Positions 50,483 to 59,640 are shown, counted from the stretch's first letter. The stretch is 64,000 bases of DNA from Streptomyces sp. PTY087I2 (GCF_001687325.1 NZ_LZRD01000001.1:124001-188000); one strand, 5' to 3'. The notes: generated from the sequence alone by a model not told the origin. Made by a program: numbers and translations.

Positions 50483-51937
50483 ATGGAATGGTTCACCGCG
50501 GACGGCTACTGGCTGAGCCGGCTGATCTTCCAGCGGGCCCTGGCCGTGGTTTATCTGGTCGCCTTCCTCTCCGCCGCCCTCCAGTTCCGGGCGCTGATCG
50601 GCGAGCGCGGCATGCTGCCCGTCCCCGAACTGCTGCGGCGCACCCCGTGGCGGGCCGCCCCGGGGCTCTTCCGGCTCCACTACTCGGACCGCTTCTTCGC
50701 CGCCGTCGCCTGGAGCGGCTGCGCCGTCTCGGTGGCGCTGATCGCCGGTCTCGACGGTCTGCTGCCGCTGTGGGGCGGGATGCTGCTCTGGGCGCTGCCA
50801 TGGGTGCTGTATCTGTCGATCGTCCAGGTGGGTCAGGTCTGGTACGGGTTCGGCTGGGAGTCGCTGCTGCTGGAGACGGGGTTCCTGGCAATCTTCCTCG
50901 GCACCGGGGACACGGCCGCGCCCGTGCTGGTGCTGTGGCTGCTGCGGTGGCTGCTGTTCCGGGTGGAGTTCGGCGCGGGGCTGATCAAGATGCGCGGCGA
51001 CGCGTGCTGGCGGCGGCTGACGTGTCTGGACTTCCACCATGAGACCCAGCCGATGCCGGGGCCGCTGAGCTGGTTCTTCCACCATCTGCCCCGGCCCGTG
51101 CACCGGGTGGAGGCGGCGGCCAACCATGTCACCCAGCTGCTGGTGCCCTTCCTGCTGTTCACCCCGCAGCCGGTGGCGAGCGCGGCGGCCGGGCTGATGG
51201 TCCTGACCCAGCTCTGGCTGGTCCTGTCGGGGAACTTCGCCTGGCTGAACTGGCTCACCATCGCGCTGGCGCTCTCGGTGATCGACTGGACTCCCCTGGC
51301 CGGGCCGCCGCCGGCCCAGGTCGCGCCGCCCCTCTGGTACGAGGTGGTCGTCATCGCCGTAACGGCTCTCGTGCTGGTGCTCAGCTACCGGCCGGCGCGC
51401 AATCTGCTCGCGCGGCGGCAGGCGATGAACCGGTCCTACGATCCGCTGCACCTGGTCAACACCTATGGCGCGTTCGGTTCGATCAGCCGGATGCGGCTGG
51501 AGGTCGTGGTGGAGGGCAGCGCCGATCCGGTGGCGCACGAGGGCGCCGAGTGGCGGGAGTACGGCTTCCGGGGCAAGCCCGGCGATCCGCGCAGGCTGCC
51601 GCGCCTGTTCGCCCCGTACCATCTGCGGCTCGACTGGATGATGTGGTTCGCGGCGCTCTCCCCCGTGTACGCCCGTTCCTGGTTCGGGCCGTTCGCCGAC
51701 CGGCTGCTGGAGGGCGACCGGGACACGCTCCGGCTGCTCGGCCACAACCCGTTCCCCGACGGACCGCCCCGCCGGGTGCGCGCCCGGGTGTACCACTACC
51801 GGTTCACCGGGCTCCGGGAGCTGCGGACCACCGGATGCTGGTGGCACCGCACCTACGTCCGGGAATTCCTGCGGCCCGTCTCCCGGCCGCTGCCGCCGGA
51901 GCGGAGGGGCGGGGAGACGGGCCGCGGGACGCGCTAG
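50483..51937 (+). CDS. Lipase maturation factor family protein
   Basis: A 484-residue membrane protein of the LMF1/LMF2 type. About seven hydrophobic segments are seen, starting LIFQRALAVVYLVAFLSAALQF. Conserved blocks are RLHYSDRFF, QVWYGFGWESLLLETGFLAIFLG, FRVEFGAGLIKMRGDACWRRLTCLDFHHETQPMPGPLSWFFHHLP, and the soluble C-terminal domain (about 340-484; NTYGAFGSISRMRLEVVVEG, WREYGFRGKPGDP). In animals LMF1 helps fold secreted lipases; bacterial members have unknown clients. No Sec-secreted lipase gene is adjacent. It may belong to the yndJ cluster. Confidence 0.9.
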   Translation: MEWFTADGYWLSRLIFQRALAVVYLVAFLSAALQFRALIGERGMLPVPELLRRTPWRAAPGLFRLHYSDRFFAAVAWSGCAVSVALIAGLDGLLPLWGGMLLWALPWVLYLSIVQVGQVWYGFGWESLLLETGFLAIFLGTGDTAAPVLVLWLLRWLLFRVEFGAGLIKMRGDACWRRLTCLDFHHETQPMPGPLSWFFHHLPRPVHRVEAAANHVTQLLVPFLLFTPQPVASAAAGLMVLTQLWLVLSGNFAWLNWLTIALALSVIDWTPLAGPPPAQVAPPLWYEVVVIAVTALVLVLSYRPARNLLARRQAMNRSYDPLHLVNTYGAFGSISRMRLEVVVEGSADPVAHEGAEWREYGFRGKPGDPRRLPRLFAPYHLRLDWMMWFAALSPVYARSWFGPFADRLLEGDRDTLRLLGHNPFPDGPPRRVRARVYHYRFTGLRELRTTGCWWHRTYVREFLRPVSRPLPPERRGGETGRGTR

Positions 51938-51949
51938 AAGACCTCGGGG

Positions 51950-52126
51950 TCAGTCGATGCCGGGCAGGATGTGCGGCTCGGCGAGGTCGTCCTCGTACCC
52001 GGCGAGCCGGATCGGGGCGGACCTGGCCCAGACCTCGATGTTCCGCAGCTTCTCGGGGCTGCCGGGCCGGCCGGAGATCCGTTCGGCGGGGCGCTTTTCG
52101 CGTTCGGTCAGTTCCGGTGTCGTCAC
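51950..52126 (-). CDS. Small 58-residue protein
   Basis: A 58-residue open reading frame with GTG start 52126 and AGAGGAG 6 nt upstream, an excellent ribosome-binding site. It reads MTTPELTEREKRPAERISG...LRNIEVWARSAPIRLAGYEDDLAEPHILPGID: charged, hydrophilic, with a C-terminal acidic part. There is no signal peptide or membrane segment. It is convergent with the LMF gene (12-nt gap). Codon use is typical of the neighbours. Family not recognised; it may be a conserved Streptomyces microprotein. Confidence 0.7.
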   Translation of the reverse strand: MTTPELTEREKRPAERISGRPGSPEKLRNIEVWARSAPIRLAGYEDDLAEPHILPGID

Positions 52127-52484
52127 CGCGCACTCCTCTGTGTCGCGTCACCCAGGGCGTCGCCGACGCTCCGGCACCGATGCCGGAGCGCGACCGCCCC
52201 GAGCGGGGCAGGGATGGTGTTGTTCGGTCGCGGTGGCGCCGGTTCGGGGCGGAACAGCGGCCGGGTTTCCGACCGTGTCCCAGGACGGTCGAGGAACCTT
52301 CGTGGGCCCCTCGATGGCGTCCGTTCGCCCCAGCGTAACCAAATGAGCGCCGCCGCGCTCGATAGAACGTGTGCGGTAGGTCACTTTCGGCCACCGGGTA
52401 CAGCGAAAACCCGGCCCAGGAATCATCCTGGGCCGGGTTCTCGGTCGCCGCGCGGAGACCGTCGGTCCGGTTGGGCCGTCGGGA
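52127..52484. other. 358-bp intergenic region upstream of the small gene
   Basis: It contains the promoter area for the 58-residue gene and, at 52408-52439, the terminator of the SDR gene. No other credible reading frame, RNA or repeat was found. Confidence 0.6.
52408..52439 (-). terminator. Intrinsic terminator of the SDR gene
   Basis: Perfect 14-bp arms AACCCGGCCCAGGA (52408-52421) and TCCTGGGCCGGGTT (52426-52439) with a 4-nt loop. In the minus transcript the stem is followed by TTTT, a textbook rho-independent terminator, 45 bp after the SDR stop. Confidence 0.9.
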
Positions 52485-53969
52485 TTACCAGTTCGCCGGG
52501 GCGTAGTCCTTGAGGAAGCAGCCGTAGAGCGCCTCGCCGCCCTCGCCGCGCACGATCGGGTCGTAGACCCGGGCCGCCCCGTCGACCAGGTCGAGAGGGG
52601 CGTGGAAGCCCTCCTCGGCGAGGCGCATCTTGTCCGGGTGCGGGCGCTCGTCGGTGATCCAGCCGGTGTCCACGGCCGTCATCAGGATGCCGTCCTTCTC
52701 GAACATCTCCTGGGCGCTGGTGCGCGTCAGCATGTTGAGCGCGGCCTTGGCCATGTTGGTGTGCGGGTGGCCCGCACCCTTGTAGCCGCGGCTGAAGACA
52801 CCCTCCATCGCCGAGACGTTGACGACGTACGCGTGCTTCGCGGCGGTCGCCGCCATCGCCGGGCGCAGCCGGCTGATCAGGATGAACGGGGCGGTGGAGT
52901 TGCAGAGCTGGACTTCGAGGAGCTCGATCGGCTCGACCTCGTCGACCGTCTGGATCCAGCTGTTGGTGTCGTGCAGGTCGGGGACGAGGCCGCCCGCGTC
53001 GATCGCGGTGCCCGCGGCGATCCGGGCCGGCGAGGCGGAGCCGGTGACCAGGGCGAGGTCGGTGACCTCCTGGGCGCTCAGGCCCTCCTTGCGGGCGGAG
53101 GGCAGGGCGGCGACCCGGTCGACCGAACCGCTGTTGAAGGTGCCGATGACCTCGGCGGCGGGCAGCTCGCCCGCCGGCAGCGGCGCCGACTCGGCGCCGA
53201 CCAGCTCGCTGTAAGCCCCCGGGGAGCGGCGCACGGTCTGGGCGGCGTTGTTGATCAGGATGTCCAGCGGTCCTTCGGCGGCGACGGAGTCGGCCAGCGC
53301 GACGACCTGGGCCGGGTCGCGGAGGTCGATGCCGACGATCTTCAGCCGGTGGATCCACTCGTCGCTGTCCTCCATCGCCTTGAAGCGGCGGATCGCGTCG
53401 TTGGGGAAGCGGGTGGTGATGGTGGTGTGCGCGCCGTCGCGCAGCAGCCGCAGCGCGATGTACATGCCGATCTTCGCCCGGCCGCCGGTGAGCAGCGCCC
53501 GGCGTCCGGTCAGGTCCGTACGGGCGTCGCGGCGGGCGCGGTTCTCCTGGGCGCAGGGCTGGCAGAGCTGGTGGTAGAACGCGTCGACCTCGACGTAACG
53601 CGTCTTGCAGATGTAGCAGGACCTGGGGCGCTGGAGGATGCCCGCGATCTCGGCCGTGGCGGTGGAGGAGGGCAGCACGCCCTGCGTCTCGTCGTCGATG
53701 CGGTCGGCCGAGCCGGTCGCGGTGGCCTCGGTGACGGCCCGGTCGTGGGCGGTCTTCGCGGCGCGGCGCTCCTGGCGGCGGCGCTGCTTCACGGTGCGGT
53801 AGATCCCGGCGGTGGCGCGGCGGACGAGGATGGCGTCCGGGTGGTCCACCTCGATCTTGTCGAGCTCGTCGAGCACGCTCAGGCAGACGGCCAGCCGCTC
53901 CGGGTCGATTCCGGGACCGAACTCCTCGATTCCGGGAGCGAGCTCCGGGCTGTCCTCTGTCACCGTCAT
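52485..53969 (-). CDS. Zinc-ribbon/SDR fusion protein lacking the catalytic Tyr
   Basis: A 494-residue protein. Residues 1-110 are helical and basic (KQRRRQERRAAK). A zinc-ribbon-like CxxC...CxxC follows (Cys118, Cys121, Cys136, Cys139 in CYICKTRYVEV and QLCQPC). The C-terminal ~340 residues are a short-chain dehydrogenase: nucleotide motif TGGRAKIG (161-168), NNAAQ (240-244) and Ser386 in VVNVSAMEG. The expected YxxxK reads TNMAK (Thr404, Lys408), so the catalytic Tyr is absent. GAGGA lies 6 nt before ATG 53969. It is divergent from the SigB-type sigma gene. It may bind NAD(P) as a sensor rather than catalyse a reaction. Confidence 0.85.
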   Translation of the reverse strand: MTVTEDSPELAPGIEEFGPGIDPERLAVCLSVLDELDKIEVDHPDAILVRRATAGIYRTVKQRRRQERRAAKTAHDRAVTEATATGSADRIDDETQGVLPSSTATAEIAGILQRPRSCYICKTRYVEVDAFYHQLCQPCAQENRARRDARTDLTGRRALLTGGRAKIGMYIALRLLRDGAHTTITTRFPNDAIRRFKAMEDSDEWIHRLKIVGIDLRDPAQVVALADSVAAEGPLDILINNAAQTVRRSPGAYSELVGAESAPLPAGELPAAEVIGTFNSGSVDRVAALPSARKEGLSAQEVTDLALVTGSASPARIAAGTAIDAGGLVPDLHDTNSWIQTVDEVEPIELLEVQLCNSTAPFILISRLRPAMAATAAKHAYVVNVSAMEGVFSRGYKGAGHPHTNMAKAALNMLTRTSAQEMFEKDGILMTAVDTGWITDERPHPDKMRLAEEGFHAPLDLVDGAARVYDPIVRGEGGEALYGCFLKDYAPANW

Positions 53970-54156
53970 TGCCGTTCCTCTGTCATCTTCTCGCCGCGGG
54001 TCGTGGGTCACCGCAGGCCGAAACACCCCGCTCAAGTCTGCCATGCGCGGGCCACTGCTCCGTTCGGGCGAAGAAAGGCGGAAGAGGGCAGGCATGACTT
54101 CGCGGGGACGGGGCAGGCGACCGTCCGACACATTGGGCAGCAGGGAGGGTGACACC

Positions 54157-55053
54157 ATGACGGCGATGTCAGCGCGAGCCACCGGAACGACGACGCCGCT
54201 GGGCGACGACCGTACCGGTGTGCGTACGGCGGACGTCCCCGGAGAGCTGCCCTGGGTCGAGGACGCCGGAAAGATCGCCCCGCAGGACGCCCGGGCCCTG
54301 TCGAAGATCTTCTTCGACCGGCTCCAGGTCCTGGAGGAGGGCACGCACGAGCACCAGTACGCGCGCAACACACTGATCGAGATGAACCTCTCCCTGGTGC
54401 GCTTCGCCGCGTCCCGGTTCCGCAACCGCGGCGGCGACGACACCGAGGACATCGTCCAGGTCGGCACGATCGGCCTGATCAAGGCGATCGACCGGTTCGA
54501 CCTGTCCCGCGAGGTCGAGTTCGCCACCTTCGCCGTCCCCTACATCGTCGGGGAGATCAAGCGGTTCTTCCGCGACACCACCTGGTCGGTGCATGTGCCG
54601 CGGCGGCTCCAGGAGCTGCGGGTGGATCTCGCCAAGGCGAAGGAGCAGCTCTCCGCCCAGCTCGACCGCGACCCCACCGTCAAGGAGCTGGCCGCCCACC
54701 TCGATCTCCCCGAGGAGGAGATCATCGAGGGGCTCGTGGCCGCCAACGGCTACTCGGCCGGTTCGCTCGACACCCCGTCCGCGGACAGCGACTCCGGCCA
54801 GGAGCAGCGGGCGTACGCCGATGTCCTCGGTGAGGCGGATCCGGGCATGGAGACCGTCGAGAACCTGCACACCCTGGCCCCGCTGCTGGAGCAGCTCGAC
54901 GACCGGGAGCGGCGGATCGTGCAGATGCGGTTCGGGGCGGAGATGACGCAGTCGCAGATCGGCGAGGAGCTGGGCGTGTCCCAGATGCATGTGTCGCGGC
55001 TGCTCAGCAGGATCGTCCAGCGGTTGCGCAAGGGGATGAGCGTCGAGGCGTGA
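54157..55053 (+). CDS. SigB/F/G-type stress sigma factor
   Basis: A 298-residue sigma factor of group 3. Region 2 reads NTLIEMNLSLVRFAASRFRNRGGDDTEDIVQVGTIGLIKAIDRFDLSREVEFATFAVPYIVGEIKRFFRDTTWSVHVPRRLQELR. Region 3 includes DPTVKELAAHLDLPEEEIIEGLVA. Region 4 ends RRIVQMRFGAEMTQSQIGEELGVSQMHVSRLLSRIVQRLRKGM. Streptomyces use such factors (SigB, SigF, SigH and others) in osmotic stress and sporulation, held by RsbW-type anti-sigma kinases. GGGAGGG precedes ATG 54157. The PP2C, ATPase and STAS genes downstream could be its regulators. Confidence 0.93.
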   Translation: MTAMSARATGTTTPLGDDRTGVRTADVPGELPWVEDAGKIAPQDARALSKIFFDRLQVLEEGTHEHQYARNTLIEMNLSLVRFAASRFRNRGGDDTEDIVQVGTIGLIKAIDRFDLSREVEFATFAVPYIVGEIKRFFRDTTWSVHVPRRLQELRVDLAKAKEQLSAQLDRDPTVKELAAHLDLPEEEIIEGLVAANGYSAGSLDTPSADSDSGQEQRAYADVLGEADPGMETVENLHTLAPLLEQLDDRERRIVQMRFGAEMTQSQIGEELGVSQMHVSRLLSRIVQRLRKGMSVEA

Positions 55054-55089
55054 GCCCGCGCGGACCTTCCGGGCTTCGCGCGCCGTGCG

Positions 55090-55115
55090 GCCGTCCGCCC
55101 TTCCGGGCGGGCGGC
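55090..55115 (+). terminator. Terminator after the sigma gene
   Basis: GCCGTCCGCCC (55090-55100), loop TTCC, and GGGCGGGCGGC (55105-55115) form an 11-bp stem with one G-U pair, 36 bp after the sigma stop. Confidence 0.75.
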
Positions 55116-55221
55116 TTCGTGCCGTCGGCCCGGCGGCCGGGTCCACTGCGGGGCCGCGCTCGCCTATGCTTCCTGACGATCAGGCCGGACGAACCGCGCC
55201 GTCATACAAGGGGGTGGAGGG

Positions 55222-56493
55222 TTGACCGAGTCGCCCGTGGGCACTTCGCCGATTCCTGTGGGCATCTCCGGAATTCCCTCCCAGCAGGTAGGAGCGTCGC
55301 AACCCGCCGACGCCCCGCTGTGGAACCTGGACGCGTCGATCCTGCTCGTGGAGGACGACGCGGGTGACGCGCTGCTCGTCGAGGAGATGCTCACCGACAG
55401 CGAGCTGGACTCCGCCCTCACCTGGTGCAAGACCCTGGCCGAGGCACGCGCCTTCCTGAACGCCTCCACCGTCCCGGTCTGCGTCCTGCTCGATCTGCAT
55501 CTTCCCGACGTCCACGGCCTGGACGCCGTACGTCAGATACTGGCGTCCGACAGCGACGCCGCGATCGTCGTCCTCACCGGCCTGGAGGAGTCCGGCACCG
55601 GGCTCCGCGCGGTCGCCGGAGGCGCCCAGGACTATCTGGTCAAGGGCCGCCTGGACCCCGAGGTGCTCGCGCGCGCGATCCGCTACGCCCTCCAGCGCAA
55701 GGAAGTGGAACGGGCCGCCGCGGCCCTGCGCGCCAACCGGCTGACCGCCCAGGAGAACGCCCGGCTGGAGCGCGGCCTGCTGCCCGTCCCGCTGCTGCGG
55801 GACGACCGCTTCCGGGCCCGCGCCCGCTATGAGCCGGGGCGTGTCCACGGGCTGCTGAGCGGTGACTTCTACGACGTCGTGCAGACCGCGGACGGCACGG
55901 TGCACGCGGTGATCGGCGATGTCTCCGGGCACGGGGCGGCCGAGGCGGCGCTCGGCGTGTGTCTGCGGGTGGCCTGGCGCACCGCCGTGCTGTGCGGTAC
56001 GCCGCACCCCGAGCAGATCGCCCTGCTGGAGGAGATCCTGGTGGCCGAGCGCTCGGACTCGCATGTCTTCGCCACCGTCACCTCGCTGGCGTTCCCGCCG
56101 GAGCAGGGGCACGTACAGGTCCTGCGGGCCGGTCACCCGGGCCTGCTGCTGCGCCAGGGCACGGACGTCAGCTGGGTGGAGCCCCGGGGCGGTATGGCGC
56201 TCGGGCTGCTGCCGGGGGTGGGCCGATGGCCGACGGTGGACATCCCGCTGCCGCCCGGCGCGGGTCTGGTGCTCTTCACGGACGGGCTCTTCGAGGGGCG
56301 CGACGGGCCGGACAGCCGGCTCGGCGAGGAAGGGCTGCTGGCGATGGCACGGGCCAACGGACAGCTGCCGGCCCGCGCCTTCGTGGACGCCCTGGTGGCG
56401 GGAGCCGCCGAGGGGGCCGCGCCGTACGGCGGGCTCGCGGACGACGTGGCCGTACTGCACCTGGGCTGGGGATCGGACGACGATGAGCACTGA
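55222..56493 (+). CDS. Receiver-PP2C fused response regulator/phosphatase
   Basis: A 423-residue cytosolic protein. The N-terminal receiver (about 40-155) shows ILLVEDDAGDALLV, LLDLHLPDVHGLDAV with a phospho-Asp, and QDYLVKGRLDP. The SpoIIE/PP2C domain (about 195-420) has SGDFYDVVQTADGTVHAVIGDVSGHGAAEAALG, LFTDGLFEGR and LADDVAVLHL with metal Asp residues intact. It would dephosphorylate an anti-sigma antagonist when its receiver is phosphorylated, releasing a sigma factor. The TTG start 55222 has AAGGGGG 7 nt upstream. Its end overlaps the kinase gene by 11 nt. Confidence 0.92.
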   Translation: MTESPVGTSPIPVGISGIPSQQVGASQPADAPLWNLDASILLVEDDAGDALLVEEMLTDSELDSALTWCKTLAEARAFLNASTVPVCVLLDLHLPDVHGLDAVRQILASDSDAAIVVLTGLEESGTGLRAVAGGAQDYLVKGRLDPEVLARAIRYALQRKEVERAAAALRANRLTAQENARLERGLLPVPLLRDDRFRARARYEPGRVHGLLSGDFYDVVQTADGTVHAVIGDVSGHGAAEAALGVCLRVAWRTAVLCGTPHPEQIALLEEILVAERSDSHVFATVTSLAFPPEQGHVQVLRAGHPGLLLRQGTDVSWVEPRGGMALGLLPGVGRWPTVDIPLPPGAGLVLFTDGLFEGRDGPDSRLGEEGLLAMARANGQLPARAFVDALVAGAAEGAAPYGGLADDVAVLHLGWGSDDDEH

Positions 56494-58114
56494 CCACGCC
56501 GAGGGGATACCGGACGAGGGCATCGCCGCCCGGCTTTCGGTGCAGTCCTGGGTCCACCTGATACTCGGCGGCTTCGTGGTGGTCGTCTGCGGCTGCCTGG
56601 TGATCGGCGGCCTGGTGCTGTCCCGGATGTCGGAGCGCACCGACGAGCTGGTGGACCGTATCCAGCCGGCGCGGTCGGTCTCGTTCCAGCTCCAGAACGC
56701 CCTGCTCGACCAGGAGACGGGGGTCAGGGGGTTCGCCCTGACCGGTGACCGGTCCTTCCTGGAGCCGTACGAGGCCGGGAAGAGCGCCGAGCGGACGCGG
56801 CTGGCCCGGGCGCGGGAGCTGGTCGGCGACGACGAGCGGCTCGCGCAGGACCTGGACGCCATCGAGGCCGCCGCCGACCGGTGGCGGCAGGACAAGGCCG
56901 AGCCGTTGATCGCGGCCGTACGGGAGAGCGGTCCCAGCCGGTCCGGCACCACCGCGCAGCTCCAGAGCAGCAAGTCGGAGTTCGACACGCTGCGGCGCGC
57001 GTACACCGCCCAGCAGGAGCATCTGGCCGAGGCCCGTGACCGGGCCCGGGCCGACCTGAACGCCGCGCGCTCCACCCGCGACTGGGTAGTGGGCATCCTG
57101 CTCGGTGTTCTCGTGCTGACCATCGTGGCGCTGAGCGTGCTGCTCCACCGGGTGGTGGGCGTCCCGCTGAACCGGCTGCGCGCCGCGTCCGAGCAGGTCA
57201 GGTCGGGCGCCTTCGGCAAGCGGATCGAGATCAAGGGGCCGTCCGACGTGCAGGCCGTGGCCTGGGCGGTGGAGGACATGCGGCGGCGGCTGGCCGACGA
57301 GCTGGCCGAGGCGCAGAGCCGCGAGTCCCTGCTCGCGGAGCAGACGGAGGAGCTGCGCCGCTCCAACTCCGAGCTGGAGCAGTTCGCGTACGTCGCCTCG
57401 CACGACCTCCAGGAACCGCTGCGCAAGGTCGCCTCGTTCTGCCAGCTCCTGGAGAAGCGGTACGGGACGGAGCTGGACGACCGGGGCAAGCAGTACATCG
57501 CGTTCGCGGTGGACGGGGCGAAGCGGATGCAGGTCCTCATCAACGATCTGCTGACGTTCTCGCGGGTGGGCCGGGTGCAGGAGAGCTGGAAGCCGGTCGA
57601 TCTGGGCCGCGCCCTGGACCGCGCCCTGGGCAACCTGGCCACGGCGGTCGAGGAGTCGGGGGCGAGTGTCGAGCGGCCCGAGGAGCTGCCGGAGCTCGTC
57701 GGGGACGCCACCGCCCTCACCATGGTCTGGCAGAACCTCGTGGGCAACGCCGTGAAGTTCCGCCGGGAGGGCGTCCCGTGCCGGATCACCGTCGACTGCG
57801 TGCGCGAGGGCGAGAACTGGCATCTGACCGTGTCCGACAACGGGATCGGGATCGCGCCCGAGTTCGCGGACAAGGTGTTCGTCATCTTCCAGCGGCTGCA
57901 CGCCCGTGACGAGTACGACGGCACGGGCATCGGCCTCGCGCTCTGCCGCAAGATCATCGAGTTCCACGGTGGCCGGATCTGGCTGGAGCCCGAACCGGGC
58001 GAAGGCACCCGGATCCACTTCACCCTGCCCGTCGCGCCCGAGGCGCCCGCGCACACCACGGCGGAGCTGCTCGCTCCCGCCCTGCTCACCAGCCAGCCGG
58101 GAGACCCTTCGTGA
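56483..58114 (+). CDS. CHASE3-HAMP sensor histidine kinase
   Basis: A 543-residue membrane kinase. TM1 (about 24-48, [22 protein letters not shown]) and TM2 (about 200-222, [20 protein letters not shown]) flank a CHASE3 sensing domain with [20 protein letters not shown] follows, then HisKA with the phospho-His in [26 protein letters not shown] (near residue 305) and the ATPase ([36 protein letters not shown]). This is the phytochrome-like kinase type that pairs with Rcp1-like regulators. It overlaps the PP2C gene by 11 nt and the response-regulator gene by 4 nt. Confidence 0.93.
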   Translation: MSTDHAEGIPDEGIAARLSVQSWVHLILGGFVVVVCGCLVIGGLVLSRMSERTDELVDRIQPARSVSFQLQNALLDQETGVRGFALTGDRSFLEPYEAGKSAERTRLARARELVGDDERLAQDLDAIEAAADRWRQDKAEPLIAAVRESGPSRSGTTAQLQSSKSEFDTLRRAYTAQQEHLAEARDRARADLNAARSTRDWVVGILLGVLVLTIVALSVLLHRVVGVPLNRLRAASEQVRSGAFGKRIEIKGPSDVQAVAWAVEDMRRRLADELAEAQSRESLLAEQTEELRRSNSELEQFAYVASHDLQEPLRKVASFCQLLEKRYGTELDDRGKQYIAFAVDGAKRMQVLINDLLTFSRVGRVQESWKPVDLGRALDRALGNLATAVEESGASVERPEELPELVGDATALTMVWQNLVGNAVKFRREGVPCRITVDCVREGENWHLTVSDNGIGIAPEFADKVFVIFQRLHARDEYDGTGIGLALCRKIIEFHGGRIWLEPEPGEGTRIHFTLPVAPEAPAHTTAELLAPALLTSQPGDPS

Positions 58115-58554
58115 ACACCCCTGTCCAGCCCATCGAGGTCCTGCTCGTCGAGGACGACCCCGGCGACGAGCTGATGACCCGTGAGGCCTTCGAGGACAAC
58201 AAGATCCGCAACACCCTGCATGTGGTGCGCGACGGCCAGGAGGCGCTGGACTTCCTCTACCGGCGCGGCGAGTACACCGAGGCCCCCCGCCCCGACCTGG
58301 TGCTGCTGGACCTGAACCTGCCCAAGTACGACGGCCGGCAGGTGCTGGAGCGGATCAAGGGCGACCCGGAGCTCTCCCTCATCCCGGTGGTGGTGCTCAC
58401 CACGTCCTCGGCCGAGGAGGACATCCTGCGCAGCTACAAACTGCACGCCAACGCCTATGTGACGAAGCCGGTGGACCTCGACCAGTTCATCGCGGCGGTC
58501 CGCCAGATCGACGAGTTCTTCGTGACCGTGGTGCGGCTGCCCGGACGTGCGTAG
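58111..58554 (+). CDS. Rcp1-like single-domain response regulator
   Basis: A 147-residue stand-alone receiver without an output domain. The pattern is [19 protein letters not shown], the phospho-Asp in [27 protein letters not shown] and [11 protein letters not shown]. Such Rcp1-type regulators usually work by phosphotransfer or by binding another protein. GTG 58111 overlaps the kinase stop (GTGA), so it is translationally coupled. Its partner could be the receiver-PP2C protein, the downstream ATPase or a further kinase. Confidence 0.92.
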   Translation: MNTPVQPIEVLLVEDDPGDELMTREAFEDNKIRNTLHVVRDGQEALDFLYRRGEYTEAPRPDLVLLDLNLPKYDGRQVLERIKGDPELSLIPVVVLTTSSAEEDILRSYKLHANAYVTKPVDLDQFIAAVRQIDEFFVTVVRLPGRA

Positions 58555-58650
58555 GATCGGTCCGGATCTCCTGGAGTGGGATCGTTCGCCAGGGGTAGAC
58601 GATTGGCGGAAAAGGTCTCCGACCTCACTGCGGCGCCCTGGCTGGAGCAC

Positions 58651-59124
58651 ATGAACGAACAGGTCACCTCCCCACCGGAAGAACCGGGTCCGGGGCCGGC
58701 TTCCATCGAGGTACCGCCCGCCGCCGAGGTGCTGCTCAGCGCCGAGGTCTTCGACGGCGAGCCGGGCTGCATCGCGCTGGCCCGTGCGCTCGCCGACCGC
58801 TTCCTGACGAGGCTCGCGGTGGAGTGCCTCGCCCCGGTCGGCGAGCACACGCGCAGCGATCTGATGCTGGCGGTCAGCGAGCTGGTCACCAACGCCGACC
58901 GCTACAGCCACGGCCCCTATCTGCTGGAGCTGGAGGGCAACGCGCAGCTCATCAGCGTCACGGTCTACGACAGCAGCACCGCGATGCCCGTGCTGTACGC
59001 CCCCGACCCGTCCCGCCTCGGCGGCCACGGCATGGAGATCGTCGTGGCGCTGTGCGACCGGCTCACCGCCGAGCGGGTGCCGGTGGGCAAGCGGATCCGC
59101 GCGGAGTTCCAGCTCAGCACCTGA
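58651..59124 (+). CDS. RsbW-like ATP-binding anti-sigma kinase
   Basis: A 157-residue HATPase_c_2 protein as found in anti-sigma factors. The N-terminal third is acidic and Pro-rich; then comes the ATP fold: TRSDLMLAVSELVTNADRYSHG (N box), VTVYDSST (G1) and GGHGMEIVVALCDR (G2). It may bind the SigB-type sigma factor encoded 3.6 kb upstream, or phosphorylate a STAS antagonist. Start choice is uncertain: ATG 58651 has GGAG at short spacing, while TTG 58603 (16 codons longer) has AGGGG at good spacing. Confidence 0.85.
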   Translation: MNEQVTSPPEEPGPGPASIEVPPAAEVLLSAEVFDGEPGCIALARALADRFLTRLAVECLAPVGEHTRSDLMLAVSELVTNADRYSHGPYLLELEGNAQLISVTVYDSSTAMPVLYAPDPSRLGGHGMEIVVALCDRLTAERVPVGKRIRAEFQLST

Positions 59125-59142
59125 GCCCGGCCGGCCCGCCTC

Positions 59143-59553
59143 TCAGGAGTCGAGTACGGCGGTGGCCTCCACCTCGACCAGGTGGTCGGGGATGTCCAGG
59201 GCCGCGACGCCGACCAGCGTGCCGGGCGCTACGGGAGTGGTCCCGAGTCGCGCGGCGGCCCGGGTGACGCCCTCCATGAACTGCGGCATCTTCTCGGGCG
59301 TCCAGTCGACGACGTACACGGTCAGCTTCGCCACGTCCTCGAAGGTGCCGCCGACCGCGCCGAGGGCCGTGCCGACGTTGACGTAACACTGCTCGACCTG
59401 CGCGGCGAGGTCGCCGGCGCCGACGGTCGTGCCCTCCGCGTCCCAGGCGACCTGTCCCGCGATGAAGACCAGCTTCGATCCGGTCGCTACCGACACCTGC
59501 CGGTAGGCACCGATCTCCGGCAGTCCGCTCGGGTTCACCAGGGTGATGGCCAT
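59143..59553 (-). CDS. RidA family (YjgF/YER057c) protein
   Basis: A 136-residue member of the RidA/YjgF family. These trimers hydrolyse reactive enamine/imine intermediates from amino-acid breakdown. Recognisable parts are the N-terminal NPSGLPEIGAYRQVSVATGSKLVFIAGQVAWD, EQCYVNVGTALGAVGG and VEVEATAVLD. The usual Arg in the RidA active site is less clear; the loop reads LTVYVVDWTPEKM. ATG 59553 is chosen because it begins the conserved fold; the longer in-frame start at 59598 adds unrelated sequence. It is divergent from the HxlR gene, which may control it. Confidence 0.88.
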   Translation of the reverse strand: MAITLVNPSGLPEIGAYRQVSVATGSKLVFIAGQVAWDAEGTTVGAGDLAAQVEQCYVNVGTALGAVGGTFEDVAKLTVYVVDWTPEKMPQFMEGVTRAAARLGTTPVAPGTLVGVAALDIPDHLVEVEATAVLDS

Positions 59554-59625
59554 ACCTCTCGCCTCCTCGTTCCGGGGGCCGTGCCCCCGATTCTCCACCG
59601 GACCGGACGGTCACCGGTCACTTGT

Positions 59626-59640
59626 GGTTACTCAGGAACC
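59626..59640. promoter_or_regulatory. HxlR operator candidate
   Basis: GGTTACTCAGGAACC is a near-palindrome (GGTT.CT.AG.AACC) in the 143-bp gap between ridA and hxlR, 56 bp before the HxlR start. HxlR-type regulators bind such symmetric sites in divergent promoters. Confidence 0.5.

Noticed and set aside
55180..59028. A very long minus-strand open frame opposite the signalling operon
   Set aside because: It is the mirror of high-GC coding on the plus strand. Its translation has no recognisable domain, and the plus strand carries clear receiver, PP2C, kinase and ATPase genes.
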